64,000 nucleotides of DNA, taken from NCBI GenBank assembly GCA_026119855.1, contig JAOWBW010001807.1, positions 124,001 through 188,000 on the forward strand, given 5' to 3'. This stretch comes from Campanula takesimana (taxonomy: Eukaryota > Streptophyta > Magnoliopsida > Asterales > Campanulaceae). Under the pieces are notes generated by a model. That model was not told the DNA's origin and did no database searches. It saw nothing but the letters and a program-made list of their open reading frames with translations. Both the position numbers and the translations under genes were made by a program. Positions 42,836 to 55,450 of the stretch are shown in pieces (within the stretch, counting starts at the first letter, position 1; every line of letters begins with the position of its first letter).

Positions 42836-45497
42836 TGTAATAACCGGAATTTAATTTATTTATTTATATTATTTTCGGTTTTGTTAAACTAATTAAATGA
42901 TAATTAGAATTATAAAGTAACTTAAAGAAGTGGGCCCAAGGAATTGGATTGGCCCAATATTTGTATTAGTAAACCCAACCCAATTAGGAATCAACCCAAG
43001 GTATAAATTAATGAGTTAGTCAACCTAAGAATTCTTTATTATCATAAACTCATAAAAAAAAAAAAAAAGAAAAACCCTAGTTCTAAGTGTAGCCGCCGGC
43101 CGAGCATAAGGAGGGGGGAGAAGGGATTTTCCGGCCATCGTTTTGGAGATACAATCCGATCATTCTCAAGGTAAGGTCAAATCCCATCTTCTAAAAATTA
43201 TTTCATTGATTTTGAATTATTAAAACTTAATCTACGCATGATTTAAGAATATGAACAATAGGGTTTTTGCATGCTAGTGAAATAAGATAAAATTTTAAAG
43301 GATTTTGGAGTTGATCTAAATAGTATGGAAAATAAAATATAGTAATATTGATATTAATTTATTTTAAGATTGATTTTATAACCTTGAATTAAATTGATTT
43401 ATATTATGCGATGTTTGGGGAATTGAACATATAAATCATTGAGGTTGAATTGGGTTTATCAAAAGAAGAAAAAAATATGGATTTCCCCCAAGAACTAGTT
43501 TCGGCCGAATGGCCTAGATCATTGAAAATTTATTTTGTTGATTTAAATGATCTTTGTTAAGTGTATTGTGAATAATATTGGTGTTTGGGAATTTAGAAAA
43601 ATTTAAAGAACTAGAAAATTGATCAAATCAATGGATTATAGATCATGCATGTCTCGGCAATAGAGGTAAATCATGGGTGTTAAATTCAGTTTGAAGATGT
43701 TAAGAATTGGGACGGAAAGTTAGTGTTTCCGTTAAGTTTCTAACGGAAGGAAAACAAAAATCGTTAAAAGGATTGTTAACAAGTTAGAAAAATAACTTGA
43801 GGAAATAGAATAAACCCTTGGAAGACCTTAAAGTTAAAAAGTTAACAAGAAAGAATAAGATTAAAAATTTCAGTTAGTTTCCTAACAGAAAAGGACTAAA
43901 CTGAAAAGAATTAAAGTTAGAAGGAATAAAAAGGAAACCTTTGAAGTTAGAAGGGCCTAAGTGATTAAAAAGAGAAACTTAGGGGACCTTATGAACAAAA
44001 ACCAAAGTCCAATGACCTTTCTGTAATTAAAGGAAACCTGAAGGACTGAATTGTAATTAATCCAAAGTTAAGGGACCAAGTTACAATTAAACTAAAGTCA
44101 AGGGACCTCCCTGCAATTAATCCAAAGTGGAAGGACTAAATTGCAATTGAATTAAAATTGAAGGACCAATCTGCAATTAATCCAAAGTTGAAGGACTAAA
44201 TTGCAATTAAACCAAAGTTGAGGGACCAAATTGTAATTAACTCAAAGTCAGAGGACTTAATTGCAATTACATAAAGTTAAAGGACTGACTAGTAAATTAA
44301 AGTCAGAAACTTAAACGTAAAGAAAGAAGTAACGAAGTAAAGAAGTTAAACTGCATCTCTCAGTTAACTAAGAAGAAATAGTTAACGATATAGAGAGTAC
44401 TAAAGTAAATTACTCCGTGCCTTGTAGATTTGCACAGAGGGGAGATTGCGAGGAAAAAGCAATTCAGGTAAGGGATTACGTTCCTTACAGTATTTGAACT
44501 CCTGTTTATTGGAATTCGGTATTTCTTTCTAAAGACAGCTATCAGTATGGCATGATAGTATTTGAATGAACTCTGCGTTATTAAACGTTCCTTGAAATAA
44601 TCTATACTTAGTGATGTCCCCATCGATCTACTAAGTATCGAAGTTTGAAACTTGTATCACATACTTGTACCATGGTATGTTCTAATTTTAACTTGTAAGT
44701 TAACTACTTACTTGTTAAGGCATCCAATGTCCAGTTAGAAAAGACATTGACGGACAGTCCAGTTAGAAAAGACTCGTCCTTAAACTAGGGATTGCATGAG
44801 TGATCACATGCCTTCTCTCAGGAATTGTCTGATTACAAGGATGATTCTAGACCCCGAGCATATGTGTGTGGATACCATATATGTTTCGACCCACACTATT
44901 GGCTGAAGAAGCTAGGTGTACAAATTGTACCTTTGGCATTGAGGTTATAATGTACGTTACCAAGGAATTGACGGAAACTTGAATGAATCCCTTTGGATTG
45001 TAGTGCCATAATCCTTTGAAAGTGAAATCTTAAAAGTAATAAGACTGTATTGTTCTGCAGCCTTGAATCCAAAAGTAACTGAACCTATCTTTGAAAAGTT
45101 ATTCTAAGTATTCGTTCTGGTCGTCTCTCCTTAGTAACCGGAGAGGCCACGTATGAACTTACTGAGCATTCGTTCGCTCATCCCTTCTCTATAAATTTTG
45201 TTTTCAGGATTTAAGTAGAAGGACAAGACGAGGAAAGCAGCCGTAGAAAGACGGTGGATTGAAGATTCTTCATTTAGTAGTTTTAAGTACATTTACTTTG
45301 ATGTAAGTTGAAGTACATTAATGGTTAGGGTTGTTACCTACCAAGACAAGTTTAAGTTACGCTTCCGCTATTGTTTGAATTTATGGTTAAATAAGGGACC
45401 GTTGTGAACCCTAATTTGAAGTATTTATTATTGTTATTTATGGATATTTAATGCCATTAAATGCTCAAGATACATTAAGAAAATTCGGGGTGTTACA
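42836..45497 (+). repeat. 3' LTR of the Tekay-like element
   Basis: 2662 bp, practically identical to the 5' copy. The differences I see are G for A near 42880, a changed A-run near 43054-43075, and A for G near 43863. Confidence 0.96.
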
Positions 45498-46010
45498 GTT
45501 TCACTTTCTATTTCTGTTTGTCGCATAAAAAGTCACATTACTAAAATAGAGGGGTTATTAAAGATGAGAATGGATAAATGAGGATGAGAGTGAAGGGGAG
45601 GCAGAGTAATAATTTTGTCACGAGTAGACTTCAATATGAGTAGCTTTGGACATGAGAATATGTTGTTACTCTTAATACGTTGTTAATACACGTACGTTTC
45701 AATAGTCAAATATTATGATTATTATTATGATGTGTCAAAATTTTGTTGGTGTTTTTAATTAAAGTGTGCCGGGTCTACAATTGTTGCAACTAATAAAATA
45801 TCGCCCCATCACTTTGTATCCATCATTTTGTAAACTTATTTTGTGCCCCTAGCATTGCCCTATACCTATGGGCAAATATAAAGCCACAAAAAAGTGACAC
45901 AAAATGTGGTTTACAAAATGATGTGTCAAAATTTTGTTGGTGTTTTTAATTAGAGTGTGTCGGGTCCACAATTGTTGCAACCAATAAAATATCGCCACAT
46001 CACTTTGTAT
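45498..46010. repeat. Flank with an imperfect tandem duplication of about 190 bp
   Basis: ATGATGTGTCAAAATTTTG...CAATTGTTGCAAC...ATCACTTTGTAT occurs from about 45727 and again from 45918. The second copy continues on the far side of the 46011-55583 element with CCATCATTTTGTAAAC...TAGCATTGCCCTATAC (55592 onward), so the hAT unit entered an existing duplication. The phrase CGTTTCAATAGTCAAATATTA also occurs on both sides (about 45696 and 55643). No gene. Confidence 0.7.
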
Positions 46011-46479
46011 TAGGGGTGTCAGCGGTTAGGTCTGAACCGCGGTTCGAAACCGAACCGAACCGAACCAAACTATGCGGTTTGGTTCGTTTTTTTTTTTTTT
46101 TTTTTTTTTCATGAATGGTTCAGTTCGGTTCGAAAAATTAACAAACCACCTGGTTTGGTTCGGTCTACGGTCTCACCCCTTCGAACCAAACCGTTCTAAA
46201 CCGTACTGAGATCTAAACCACGGGACCGAACCATGGTCTGAACCGCGAGACCGAACCGTAGTCTAAACCTACAAACCGAACCATGGCCTGACTATTTGTA
46301 TCCACCTTCTCCCTCTCCCTCTTTCTTTCCTTTTCAATGTGGGAAAAATGTAGTTTCTGTCTTCCAATATCACTCTTACCTTTTAAAGTCACTTTTTATC
46401 CAAAACCAAAATACAATTTTATTGGAGGCTAAGGCAAGACAATATTATCAATGCATCTATATTTAAAATCACTCTCACC

Positions 46480-48002
46480 TAGGGGTGTAAATGGTTCGGT
46501 TTGGTTCGGTTTGGACAAATTTAGAGACCAAACCGCTAGTACTCGGTTTGGAGAAATTCCAAACCAAACCGAACCATGAAATTTTTCAAACCGAACCTGA
46601 CGCAGAACGGAAGCGATATTCGTGAATAGCAAGCGCTAGACATAAGAGTTTACCAGCAATAAACCCTAGAACACGAAAGCCTGGAATCCACCAAAAATTA
46701 AGAGAAAACTCTTTGAATTAAAATAATAGTCTGACGGCTACAGAACACGAAAAGTGTTTAAATACCCCTAGGGCAACTAAAAACGAAAAACCCTAAACCA
46801 ACGAAATAAGGAAATAAAATCCGAAAATAAAAATAACTGTTTTAAAACGAAAAAGGTTGTTTTCGGGTCCTAAACGGACTCGGATGACTGAAAAGCATCG
46901 TACATCATGGCAAAGCGATGAGTCTTGTTCGTGGCGAAATTCCCTTTCCGAAAAGTACTCATAATAGCCATTCTGAGCCTGGACGACCAAATTGCAAAAT
47001 CCCGCCGCAACTTCGTCGATACGATCCGCGAACCTTCCTACATCAGAACCGAACCAAACCACCTCGGTTTGGTTCGGTTTAGTCTCAAACCGCGGTTTCA
47101 TAAACGGTTAAGACCGCGGTTCGAACTGCGGTTCAAACCACAAACTTGTCCAAACTCCAAAGTTGTACAATATACCTTTCACTAGCTAGAAGAAACTCAA
47201 TTTATTCTCAATTAATTCTCATTAACAAAGATAAAAATGGGATTTTTGTCAGTACAGTTTAGATACACAATAAAAAAAAAAACAAGATTGGAAAAGTAAA
47301 GGGGAATGAATCTTCAGCAATAGAGATCTAGTAGTAGTAACACAACAATTTGGGAAAAAAATTATAGTTCAATGAAGAACATACACCGTCACTAGCCATG
47401 GCCGGTAGATTAAGATCTTGCCTTGCTTCAAATCAAAACTGTAGTCAAAATGAAATTGAAGAATAAAGTAACAAAGTTAGAGTCTTGATTAAGATAAAGT
47501 TGTACAATATACCTTTCATTGGCGAGTTAGGGTTTCAAATTACCTGATAAAGATGAAGATTCAAAGTGAAGAAGAGGGAGGCCTAAGTAGGAGTGATGCC
47601 GAGGACAAAGTAAGGGAGCAATCGCCACCGGAGAAGGAAGGGGCAGTTGGCGTCGGCGCTTGAGGAGTCGTCGGGGGAGAGCGCCGCTCGTTCTAAAATG
47701 AGAGACTGAGAGTAAGAAGTGATTTGGTATTGTTAGGGTTTAGTGTAAGTTTATGTTTTATATGTATAAATCAATGATCCGGATTAACATTTACAAACGA
47801 TCAATGGTCCACATCGCGGTTTGGACTCTCGGTTCCGCGGTTCGGTTTGGTTCGGTTCGGTTTATAAGAGTCAGACCGCAGACCGAACCGAACCACACAG
47901 TTTCTGATATTTTCAAACCAAGCTGAACCACTAAAGTATAAAAACCAAACCAAACCACATGGTTTGGTTCGGTTCGGTTCGGTTCGGTCCGGTCATACTC
48001 TT
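46480..48002. mobile_element. Second hAT unit nested in the first
   Basis: The left end TAGGGGTGTAAATGG is clear. The right end is eroded: GACCGGTCATACTCTTA-like text at 47990-48002 corresponds to a TAGGGGTGT end with several G-to-A type changes. The flanks ACTCTCACC (46471-46479) and ACTCTTAGC match at seven of nine bases, which leaves the exact right boundary between 47995 and 48002. The GC-rich core near 47600-47700 encodes nothing that I recognise. Confidence 0.6.
46598..47045 (-). mobile_element. Solo LTR of the pol-less LTR family
   Basis: 448 bp from TGACGCAGAACGG to CTTCCTACATCA with a perfect duplication GAACC (46593-46597 and 47046-47050). Reverse-complemented, its 3' end is nearly identical to the LTR ends at 10765 and 22237 (GCGCTTGCTATTCACGAATA). 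Its other half differs from them, so it represents a subfamily. No internal region remains. Confidence 0.88.
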
Positions 48003-48247
48003 AGCTTTTAATTATAAATTCTTAAACCATAACTCATTCCAAGTTAATTATGCCATGAAAACAGTTTAGATATAATAACTATGTGAAACCGTATTAATCT
48101 TACTAGGACAACTCGTGTCCTTTTTTTTATTTTTTCATTTAACTTATTGTTTACCTTTGCAAATGATACATAATGCATGAATAGTGAAGAATGCATGAAT
48201 AGTGAACTGCTTGAATGTCTTCCTTCTCATCTGAATGATGTATTTTA

Positions 48248-48498
48248 TCCTTCTGTCCCGAAATGAACTACATACTTCTTTCATAGTTATTACGATGATA
48301 TTTTGAACACTAGGTTTGAGTTAATTTAATTATTCTAATTAAAACCTAAAAGTAGTTATGTGATAGTATTGTTGAAGGTGTATCGATAACAAGTTTTATA
48401 TGTTCTTTAAGATAATTCATTTAACCTAAAATTATTGCTCAAAATACTTTTTTAGTAATTACGAAAAAAGTATAAAGATCATTTTGGGGCGGAAGGAG
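48248..48498. mobile_element. Stowaway MITE
   Basis: Ends TCCTTCTGTCCCGAAATGA and TCATTTTGGGGCGGAAGGAG with TA at the right and a diverged left end. The copia element at 48504 inserted almost exactly at its right end. Confidence 0.7.
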
Positions 48499-48503
48499 TA
48501 TAT

Positions 48504-49405
48504 TGTTGGATAAAATCTTGTAAATATTGAAAGGAATACGATTACAATATAATTGAAATTACAATTACAAATTGAAAGAATGAAAACATGAAAAAAAAAC
48601 GATAAAACCGTATTTGATCTCTTCATTGGGTTTGTCCATCTTTGATCTCTTGTATCCGAGTCGTGTGAGAACACACTCTCCTTAAGACTAATTCATCCTC
48701 CTCTCTACGAGTGCTTGAGGTTTCCACGGGCGATAGTCTCCCAGGATAAAACGGATTAACCGGAACCACTTCGCACTTAAGCCTTCCGGCGAAATGAACT
48801 AATATGCTTGGACGATATCACCATTGATTTTGTTCTAGGAGGCCAAAGGAAGAAGATGAACAAATTGCAAGAGGGAGGAAGAAGATTGAAGGAAAAATTC
48901 TCAATTGTGTGTTCTTTTTCTCATCTATTTTTCTCTTTTTTTTCCAAAGAGTTGTGGGTATTTCTTTTATAGCTCAAAACTCCCCAAGGATTAATTCTCC
49001 AATTAATCCACATATTGATGATCATCTTAATTCAACAATTAACCTTGCCATCAATTTCTTTTTGGAGTTTCATTTGCCAATCATAAATGGACATTAACCT
49101 TGGAAGTTATTCTTGGAATTAATCTTGAATTAAAAGAATTATAATTCAATAAAAAAATGGCAAAAACTATCAACTAGTTTTTCCATTCTTTTCACATGTG
49201 AGACAAACTCACATTTCCAACTTCCATCCATTTATTTAAGCTATAATATTTTTATCATCCAATCTTCAAATTGAACAAATAAAAATATCATTTTCATGTT
49301 CTCACGGAGTAGAATATGAACCCACAATAATCTTTGTCCAACGACAAACGATTCTTCCAAGGAAATGTACACAATTTCTTTCACACATAACATATTTTTC
49401 CAACA
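48504..49405 (-). repeat. 3' LTR of the decayed copia element
   Basis: 902 bp, TGTTGGATAAAATC...CATATTTTTCCAACA. Closely similar to 53806-54705. Confidence 0.9.
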
Positions 49406-50313
49406 ATCCCCCACATGAAGGAAATTGAGGACGAGATTGGTGATAGAGTCCGGCAGACAAAAACTTGCATACGAAGATGTGGGGATATTGCCCATTGAAT
49501 CTCCGCTCGAACTAGCATATTTACTCTACTCGCAAGTCGATGTGGGGATATTGCCCATTGAATCGATATGCTTTTTGTGTAGCCGATCATATACTAGACA
49601 CAAGTAATGTCCTAACATATTTCATTTCTCATAGCTATGTTCATTCATGGCCCTGAACATACGTCTGGTTCTGCGAGAGGGTCTAAGAATTGAGCCTCAC
49701 ACAATTCTCCTTGAAGCGGCCTCACTTCTCTCTCACATAGGTGACTTCTTAAAGGTAACCCGTATTACCCCGCTCGACTTTCTCGACGCGTAAGAGTCAT
49801 TAAAAGCATTTTTCTTATCCTTGTCCCTTCGGGATGTCACTAATAGGAATGGACTTGGGGGTTAGACCCCACAGTGATGCGCGAGTCTTTTAACAGTTAG
49901 GTGGTCCCTTTTGAATCTAGTTCTTGGGATCTCCAGTCATCTAGATTGGGTTTTCCGCTGTGATCAACTCTAAGAGGCTTATGTCTCATTCCCCTCCACA
50001 ATTTACAACTAACTCTCGTTTCTAACCCTTTGGTTAACGGATCCGTTTTTCATTTGACTTCACATAGCCAAATTAGTTGAGAGTAGTTTCTTAATGGTGT
50101 TACGTTTTTGACATATAAGTCAAGACCTACCATTATACATAGTGCTTTGTATTCAATCAATCACCGATTGACTTCTAGCAATACAATCAATTGCTAGCAC
50201 AAGCTTTATCCATTGAAATATCTTCTATAAATTGGCATAGCCTCTCGGCTTTCTCACCACATTTATCTTAAGCTATAAACTTAGATTCCGCTATGAATCT
50301 ATTTATAACTTAT

Positions 50314-50607
50314 TTATTTAGAAGACTTCTTCCATGATATAGTCGCTTCCGCTAATAAGAATATGAAACCACTCGTAGACCTTAAGTCTTTGATTTCATA
50401 TATCCAAATAGCATCGCTATATCCTTCAATTATCGATAGATGTCTAGTGTAATGTAATCCGTAATCTCGATTGTATCTCAAGTACCTTAGTACTTTCACT
50501 ATACATTTTGGATTACTTGGGTTCCAACTCACTAGACTTTCAATAATTCTCGAGTGTTCAACTTGAGAAATAATGTCACTTCTATTCTTCAATAGATGTT
50601 GACTCAT
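50314..50607 (-). pseudogene. Copia RT/RNase H remnant
   Basis: The 97-codon frame contains VLRYLRYNRDYGLHYTR, IEGYSDAIW and RSTSGFIFLL...ISWKKSSK, the recognisable junction of RT and RNase H in copia polyproteins. All other pol motifs are missing. It fixes the minus orientation of the element. Confidence 0.8.
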
Positions 50608-52924
50608 GCCAATTGGGTTTAGTCATTGCTAAATAATCATTTTCAATTTCTCAAGAATTATCCATTAGATTTCTTAGAAATTTTCACTTCAAGGATTGTA
50701 TCCGCTAAACCCATATCTCGTGGCTTTTTCAAAATTTCCAAGAATTATATCTTAATTTGCTTAATGGAAATTCATTAGTTCTTCTTGAAATTTTAAATCC
50801 AAATGTCTCATATGCTAAACTTCTCTCAAGTTCAACATATTTTTGATATATTTAATCAACATTATGACATAATCACTCATGTCATATTTGATTAATCCAC
50901 TTTCTGACAAAATCAACCTTTTGATGTTATTATCTTTGTGCTTGTTTTAAGTCATCTAGTGACTTTACTAACTTGCACACTTTATTCTAGGTTTTACTTT
51001 GACCTATTTCATTCAAAGCATCACTTTGATCTATTTGACTCAAAGTATCATTTGTTCATTTTCATGAACTTGACATCAATACTTGATTTTCATTTTTTTT
51101 TTATTATTTTTTTCCGTTTTCTTTGGTTTTATATATATATTCAAAGTCATTGAATCAAATATAACAACCATTGTGTAAACTCATTGTTTACATACTCATC
51201 ATCTTGTACCCAAATATCCATTTTGTTGATGTTGGACTTTCTACTTTGCGAACCACCCCCCACATTCACAAGTGTACGTAGGCCTACGTTTCCATACTTC
51301 ATATGGAATTTACATTGTTTCTTGGGGTAACCTATTCAATAGGTATTTATTTTCCAAAGTAGACTCACCCCACATCTTTGGGTTAGTCCTAAAATAAAGC
51401 AATAATGCTTTCATTATTTTCATCATCACCATTTGATAGTGGTTTAAAAGGTGGACATTTTGTGTACAAACCCATGTTATACACACACTACACTCATTAG
51501 TGTTTTATCCTTATTATCTCATTTTGAAGTTGTTTTCCAACTTTTCTATTCAATGAGACAATACTTATTAATAATAATATTGTTATTATTACCATGTGTT
51601 TGAACAATCCATACATATCACAAAACGTCACTATGCTTACCAGATGATGTAGTTCAACACACATTTCACATCTTGTTTGAATTCCTTTTTGAATGAAAAA
51701 TGTGATCCAACTAAAGAAACATATTTTCATTATTGATCACCAACTCAACCCATCGGTTGATACAATTTCCATTCCTTCATTCAAAATCATGATATCATCC
51801 TTGATGACATCTACCTTTGTCTCTCAAGACACAAGGAATATGTTAACTTTTTCAAACAAGTTTAGCTTTTCATACAAGTTTGACCTTTCAAACAAGTTTG
51901 ACTTTTGACCAAGATTGACAAACTTTGTCTTTATCTTAAGCATTTCAATATGGTCCACCACATTTGCTTTCATCACAAGAAGTGTTACACAACTTCTTAT
52001 ATGAAGCTCTATTCTCTTTTCCAACACAAAGATGAATAGCAAGCATCTCAACATTCATTTCAATTCATTAATGTTTGGGTTGCTTCTTGAAATCTTTCCA
52101 AGTGAAAAGTAATTTTTCAATTATTTCCATAACTTGAAAATTTCACTTCTCATCATCCATTCGACATGGATTTTATGAAAGACTATTTCAATTCTTTCAT
52201 TTGACTTTTTACGCTTTATGTAGTTTACTATTTTAAAATCAAGAAACGGCCTACAATGAATTTCATTGCACCAACCTTCTCGACTTTATTTTTATAGTCC
52301 AAAACTCCAACTATTCTTTTTCCTTTTTCTTAGTACTATATATGTCATATAACGAATTCGACCATCCGTTAAGTATATAGTTTCGACAAAAGAAATTCAC
52401 ATGCTTTAACCACACTCACGGCTTAAACATCCGTCTCATTTCCACCAACTTTGTAGGATCTTCCTTAAGAAACCTCACTAAGTTCAAGGTGGTTAAGTAG
52501 AACATCTTTTGTTGCCATCACTTAAAGTCGAGGCTAACAAAATTTTCTAACTTCTCACGATGGTGATCAACATACATGGAACACCCACATTTCGTTGGAA
52601 ATTATCTCCACACAAGGAGCCTTTTCCAAAACATTGGCTTTAATTTTCATCAATTAAACACCAAATCATAACTTTGTTGTTACAAATATACTTCTCTAAC
52701 TTAATTAGAGAATTTACCAAGAATAAATTCACAATTTATTTCTTGTAACAACCCATCTTAGCAACCTCTTAATTTCTTGATGGAATAACAATTAGAGGTT
52801 AATTATTCCAAAGTTTAAAGGTCTCATTATGGAGTACCTCTAAATTAGACAAATTACATTCTCATTCACAAAATTGCACATTTTCTTTTAGAAGCCATCC
52901 TTCTAAATATTGTGTCATTTTTCA

Positions 52925-53260
52925 TCATCAACAACAATAGGATTTAACATCTTCTTTCAAGAAGTCCTATTATTTTTATCTTTATAACATTAGTCACTCA
53001 TCCACTATTAGGTTTTAACAACTTCCAAGAAGCCCTTATAGTTCTAGTCTTTGTGACTTCACAACAATAGAATTCAACAACTTCGTTCAAAAAGCTCTAT
53101 TGTTTTAATCTTTGTAACATTTGTCACTATTTTACAATAATAGGTTTTAACAACTTCTTTCATTTCAAGAAGCCCTATTATGTTAACCTTTGTGACCTTT
53201 GTCACCAATGCAAATAATAGGTTTTAACAACTTCTCGCAAGAAGACCTATTATCTTTGTC
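52925..53260. repeat. Five tandem units of about 65 bp, each a hairpin
   Basis: Units of the form AATAGGTTTTAACAACTTC...GAAG(C/T)CCTATTAT followed by CTTTGTAACATTTGTCAC repeat five times with divergence. In each, AATAGG and CTTCTT pair with AAGAAG and CCTATT, so each unit would form a small stem-loop. Confidence 0.75.
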
Positions 53261-53805
53261 AACGAAACGTTAAATACTTAATCTTCCAACGTTCTTAGTT
53301 CCAATGAACTTTCCATTCTCTTTACTATGATTCATACGAAATGAACCATAAGAGACATATCACATGATGTATAACCACTACATGAGGCATAGCCACAATT
53401 GGTTTATACAATCATTCAAACATAGTTGATGTCACGGAGAATCAATCTTTCCATCTTTGTTAATCTCATTAAACAGAAATTAAAATTAGTGTTTTACTTC
53501 ACAAAAACTGCTCTGTTCCGAAATTTTTATCTTCACTTTCACATTATATATTCCAATCGTCACCGTTCAGAATCTTTTCCTATGAGTCATGAACATGTAC
53601 AAAAAATTTCGGCCCAATCCAACGGCTAACGAAGTAGGAAATGCTGTTTTACTACAGCTGGTCAAGAAAAATCTGTGCATAAATTTTCTTGCTTTCTTTC
53701 TCATTGTTTTTCGGTCCCTTTTCAATATTTTCTCCCGTAGCCACCACGCTACAAGAATCCTGTAATCTGCAATCCTTTCTCAATAAGATGAATTAGTCTT
53801 AAGAT

Positions 53806-54705
53806 TGTTGGATAAAATCTTGTAAATATTGAAAGGAATACGATTACAATATAATTGAAATTACAATTACAAATTGAAAGAATGAAAACATGAAAAGAAA
53901 CGATAAAACCGTATTTGATCTCTTCATTGGGTTTGTCCATCTTTGATATCTTGTATCCGAGTCGTGTGAGAACACACTCTCCTTAAGACTAATTCGTCCT
54001 CCTCTCTACGAGTGCTTGAGGTTTCCACGGGCGTTAGTCTCACAGGATAAAACGGATTAACCGGAACCACTTCGCACTTAAGCCTTCCGGCGAAATGAAC
54101 TAATATGCTTGGACGATATCACCATTGATTTTGTTCTAGGAGGCCAAAGGAAGAAGATAAACAAATTGCAAGAGGGAGGAAGAAGATTGAAGGAAAAATT
54201 CTCAATTGTATGTTCTTTTTCTCATCTCTTTTTCTCTTTTTTTTTCAAAGAGTTGTGGGTATTTCTTTTATAGCTCAAAACTCCCCAAGGATTAATTCTC
54301 CAATTAATCCACATATTGATAATCATCTTAATTCAACAATTAACATTGCCATCAATTTCTTTTTGGAGTTTCATTTGCCAATCATAAATGGACATTAACC
54401 TTGGAAGTTATTCTTGGAATTAATCTTGAATTAAAAGAATTATAATTCAATAAAAAATGGCAAAAACTATCAACTAGTTTTTCCATTCTTTTCACATGTG
54501 AGACAAACTCACATTTCCAACTTTCATCCATTTATTTAAGCTATAATATTTTTATCATCCAATCTTCAAATTGAACAAATAAAAATATCATTTTCATGTT
54601 CTCACGGAGTAGAATATGAACCCACAATAATCTTTGTCCAACGACAAACGATTCTTCCAAGGAAATGTACACAATTTCCTTCACACACAACATATTTTTC
54701 CAACA
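53806..54705 (-). repeat. 5' LTR of the decayed copia element
   Basis: 900 bp with the same ends as 48504-49405. Confidence 0.9.
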
Positions 54706-54710
54706 TATAT

Positions 54711-55200
54711 AAGTTGGTTGTTTACAATATGATATTTAAGCATGTCACCTAGTTTGATCTAGGAATGTGAATGTGTCTTTAGGGTAACAGACATTTCTCA
54801 TCCAAGAGATCAGCATCAGGATCACAATTCTCCATCATCTTTGCAAACAAGAAAAAACCCTTGTCAACTTCGTTCTCTCTACAATGTCCTAATTTATAGA
54901 GAGAAATTAGTGGAGTACAGAGAGAAAGAGTTGTGGGGAATGTTTTGATGGTGTTGGAGAGGAAAAGGATTGATGTGGACTGGGTGAAGTGAAGAAGGGG
55001 AAGGTTTGGGTTTTTAAAAAGTTATATGTTTCCCACATGGAAAAGAAAGAAAAGGGTTCATGGAAAAAAAAGGGTTAAGGGAGGAAGTAGAATAAAATGA
55101 GGTGGATCAGCTTAGGAAATTTTGAAGGGTTAAGCAGCTGAACCACTTGAGCTGAAATCCATGTAGTAAGATTACTCTTACAAATCGGTTTATACAATGG
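54711..55200. other. Interior of the large hAT unit, no gene
   Basis: No coding region is supported. The stretch contains CT/GA-rich text near 54880-54930 and an A-rich part near 55030-55075. Confidence 0.5.
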
Positions 55201-55450
55201 TTTGGCCAATGAGTCAGATTGTGGTTTGATTAATGGTCTAGACCGAGGTTTGGACTGGGTTTGAATAATGGTCTAGACCAAGGTTTTGACTAGATTGTGG
55301 TTTGATTAATGGTCTAGACCGAGGTTTGGACTGGGTTTGAATAATGGTCTAGACCAAGGTTTTGACCGCAACTCAAACCGAAATATTAAACCTTGGTTCA
55401 GACCAAACCGAACTCAAACCGAAATATTAAACCTTGGTTCAGACCAAACC
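55200..55450. repeat. Two local tandem duplications in the right arm of the hAT unit
   Basis: A unit of about 80 bp containing GGTCTAGACCGAGGTTTGGA occurs twice (about 55210-55290 and 55291-55370). A 40-bp unit containing CTCAAACCGAAATATTAAAC occurs twice just after it (about 55370-55450). The motif GGTCTAGACC is itself a palindrome. Confidence 0.75.

Larger units (their letters stand above)
34287..45497 (+). mobile_element. Complete, very young Ty3/gypsy chromovirus (Tekay-like)
   Basis: LTRs at 34287-36950 (2664 bp) and 42836-45497 (2662 bp) start TGTAATAACCGG and end GGGGTGTTACA. I count two substitutions and one A-run change between them, below 0.15 %. The perfect duplication GTTTC flanks the 11.2-kb element (34282-34286 and 45498-45502). 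TTGGTATCAGAGCAATGGC after the 5' LTR is the initiator-Met tRNA primer site, and TTTTAAGGGGGTAAGAA before the 3' LTR is the polypurine tract. The gag-pol frame is intact and ends in a chromodomain. An extra coiled-coil ORF lies upstream. It looks autonomous, although activity cannot be shown from sequence. Confidence 0.97.
49406..53805 (-). other. Interior of the decayed copia element
   Basis: 4.4 kb of AT-rich sequence with frequent stops in all frames. A 26-bp phrase (GATGTGGGGATATTGCCC at its start) is repeated at about 49478 and 49540. Near 51845-51910 ACAAGTTTGAC-type phrases repeat. Near 52925-53260 lies a hairpin repeat block. Apart from 50314-50607 no protein similarity is visible. Confidence 0.6.
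48504..54705 (-). mobile_element. Decayed Ty1/copia element
   Basis: LTRs of 902 bp (48504-49405) and 900 bp (53806-54705) start TGTTGGATAAAATC and end TTTTTCCAACA. The perfect duplication TATAT flanks them (48499-48503 and 54706-54710). On the minus strand a GTGGGGGAT polypurine tract precedes the 3' LTR, giving the orientation. The LTRs differ at roughly 1-2 %, so insertion is not old. Yet the 4.4-kb interior is AT-rich and nearly without open frames, with only one short RNase H remnant, so a defective lineage was mobilised. The primer site next to the 5' LTR is not the usual initiator-Met match. Confidence 0.9.
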
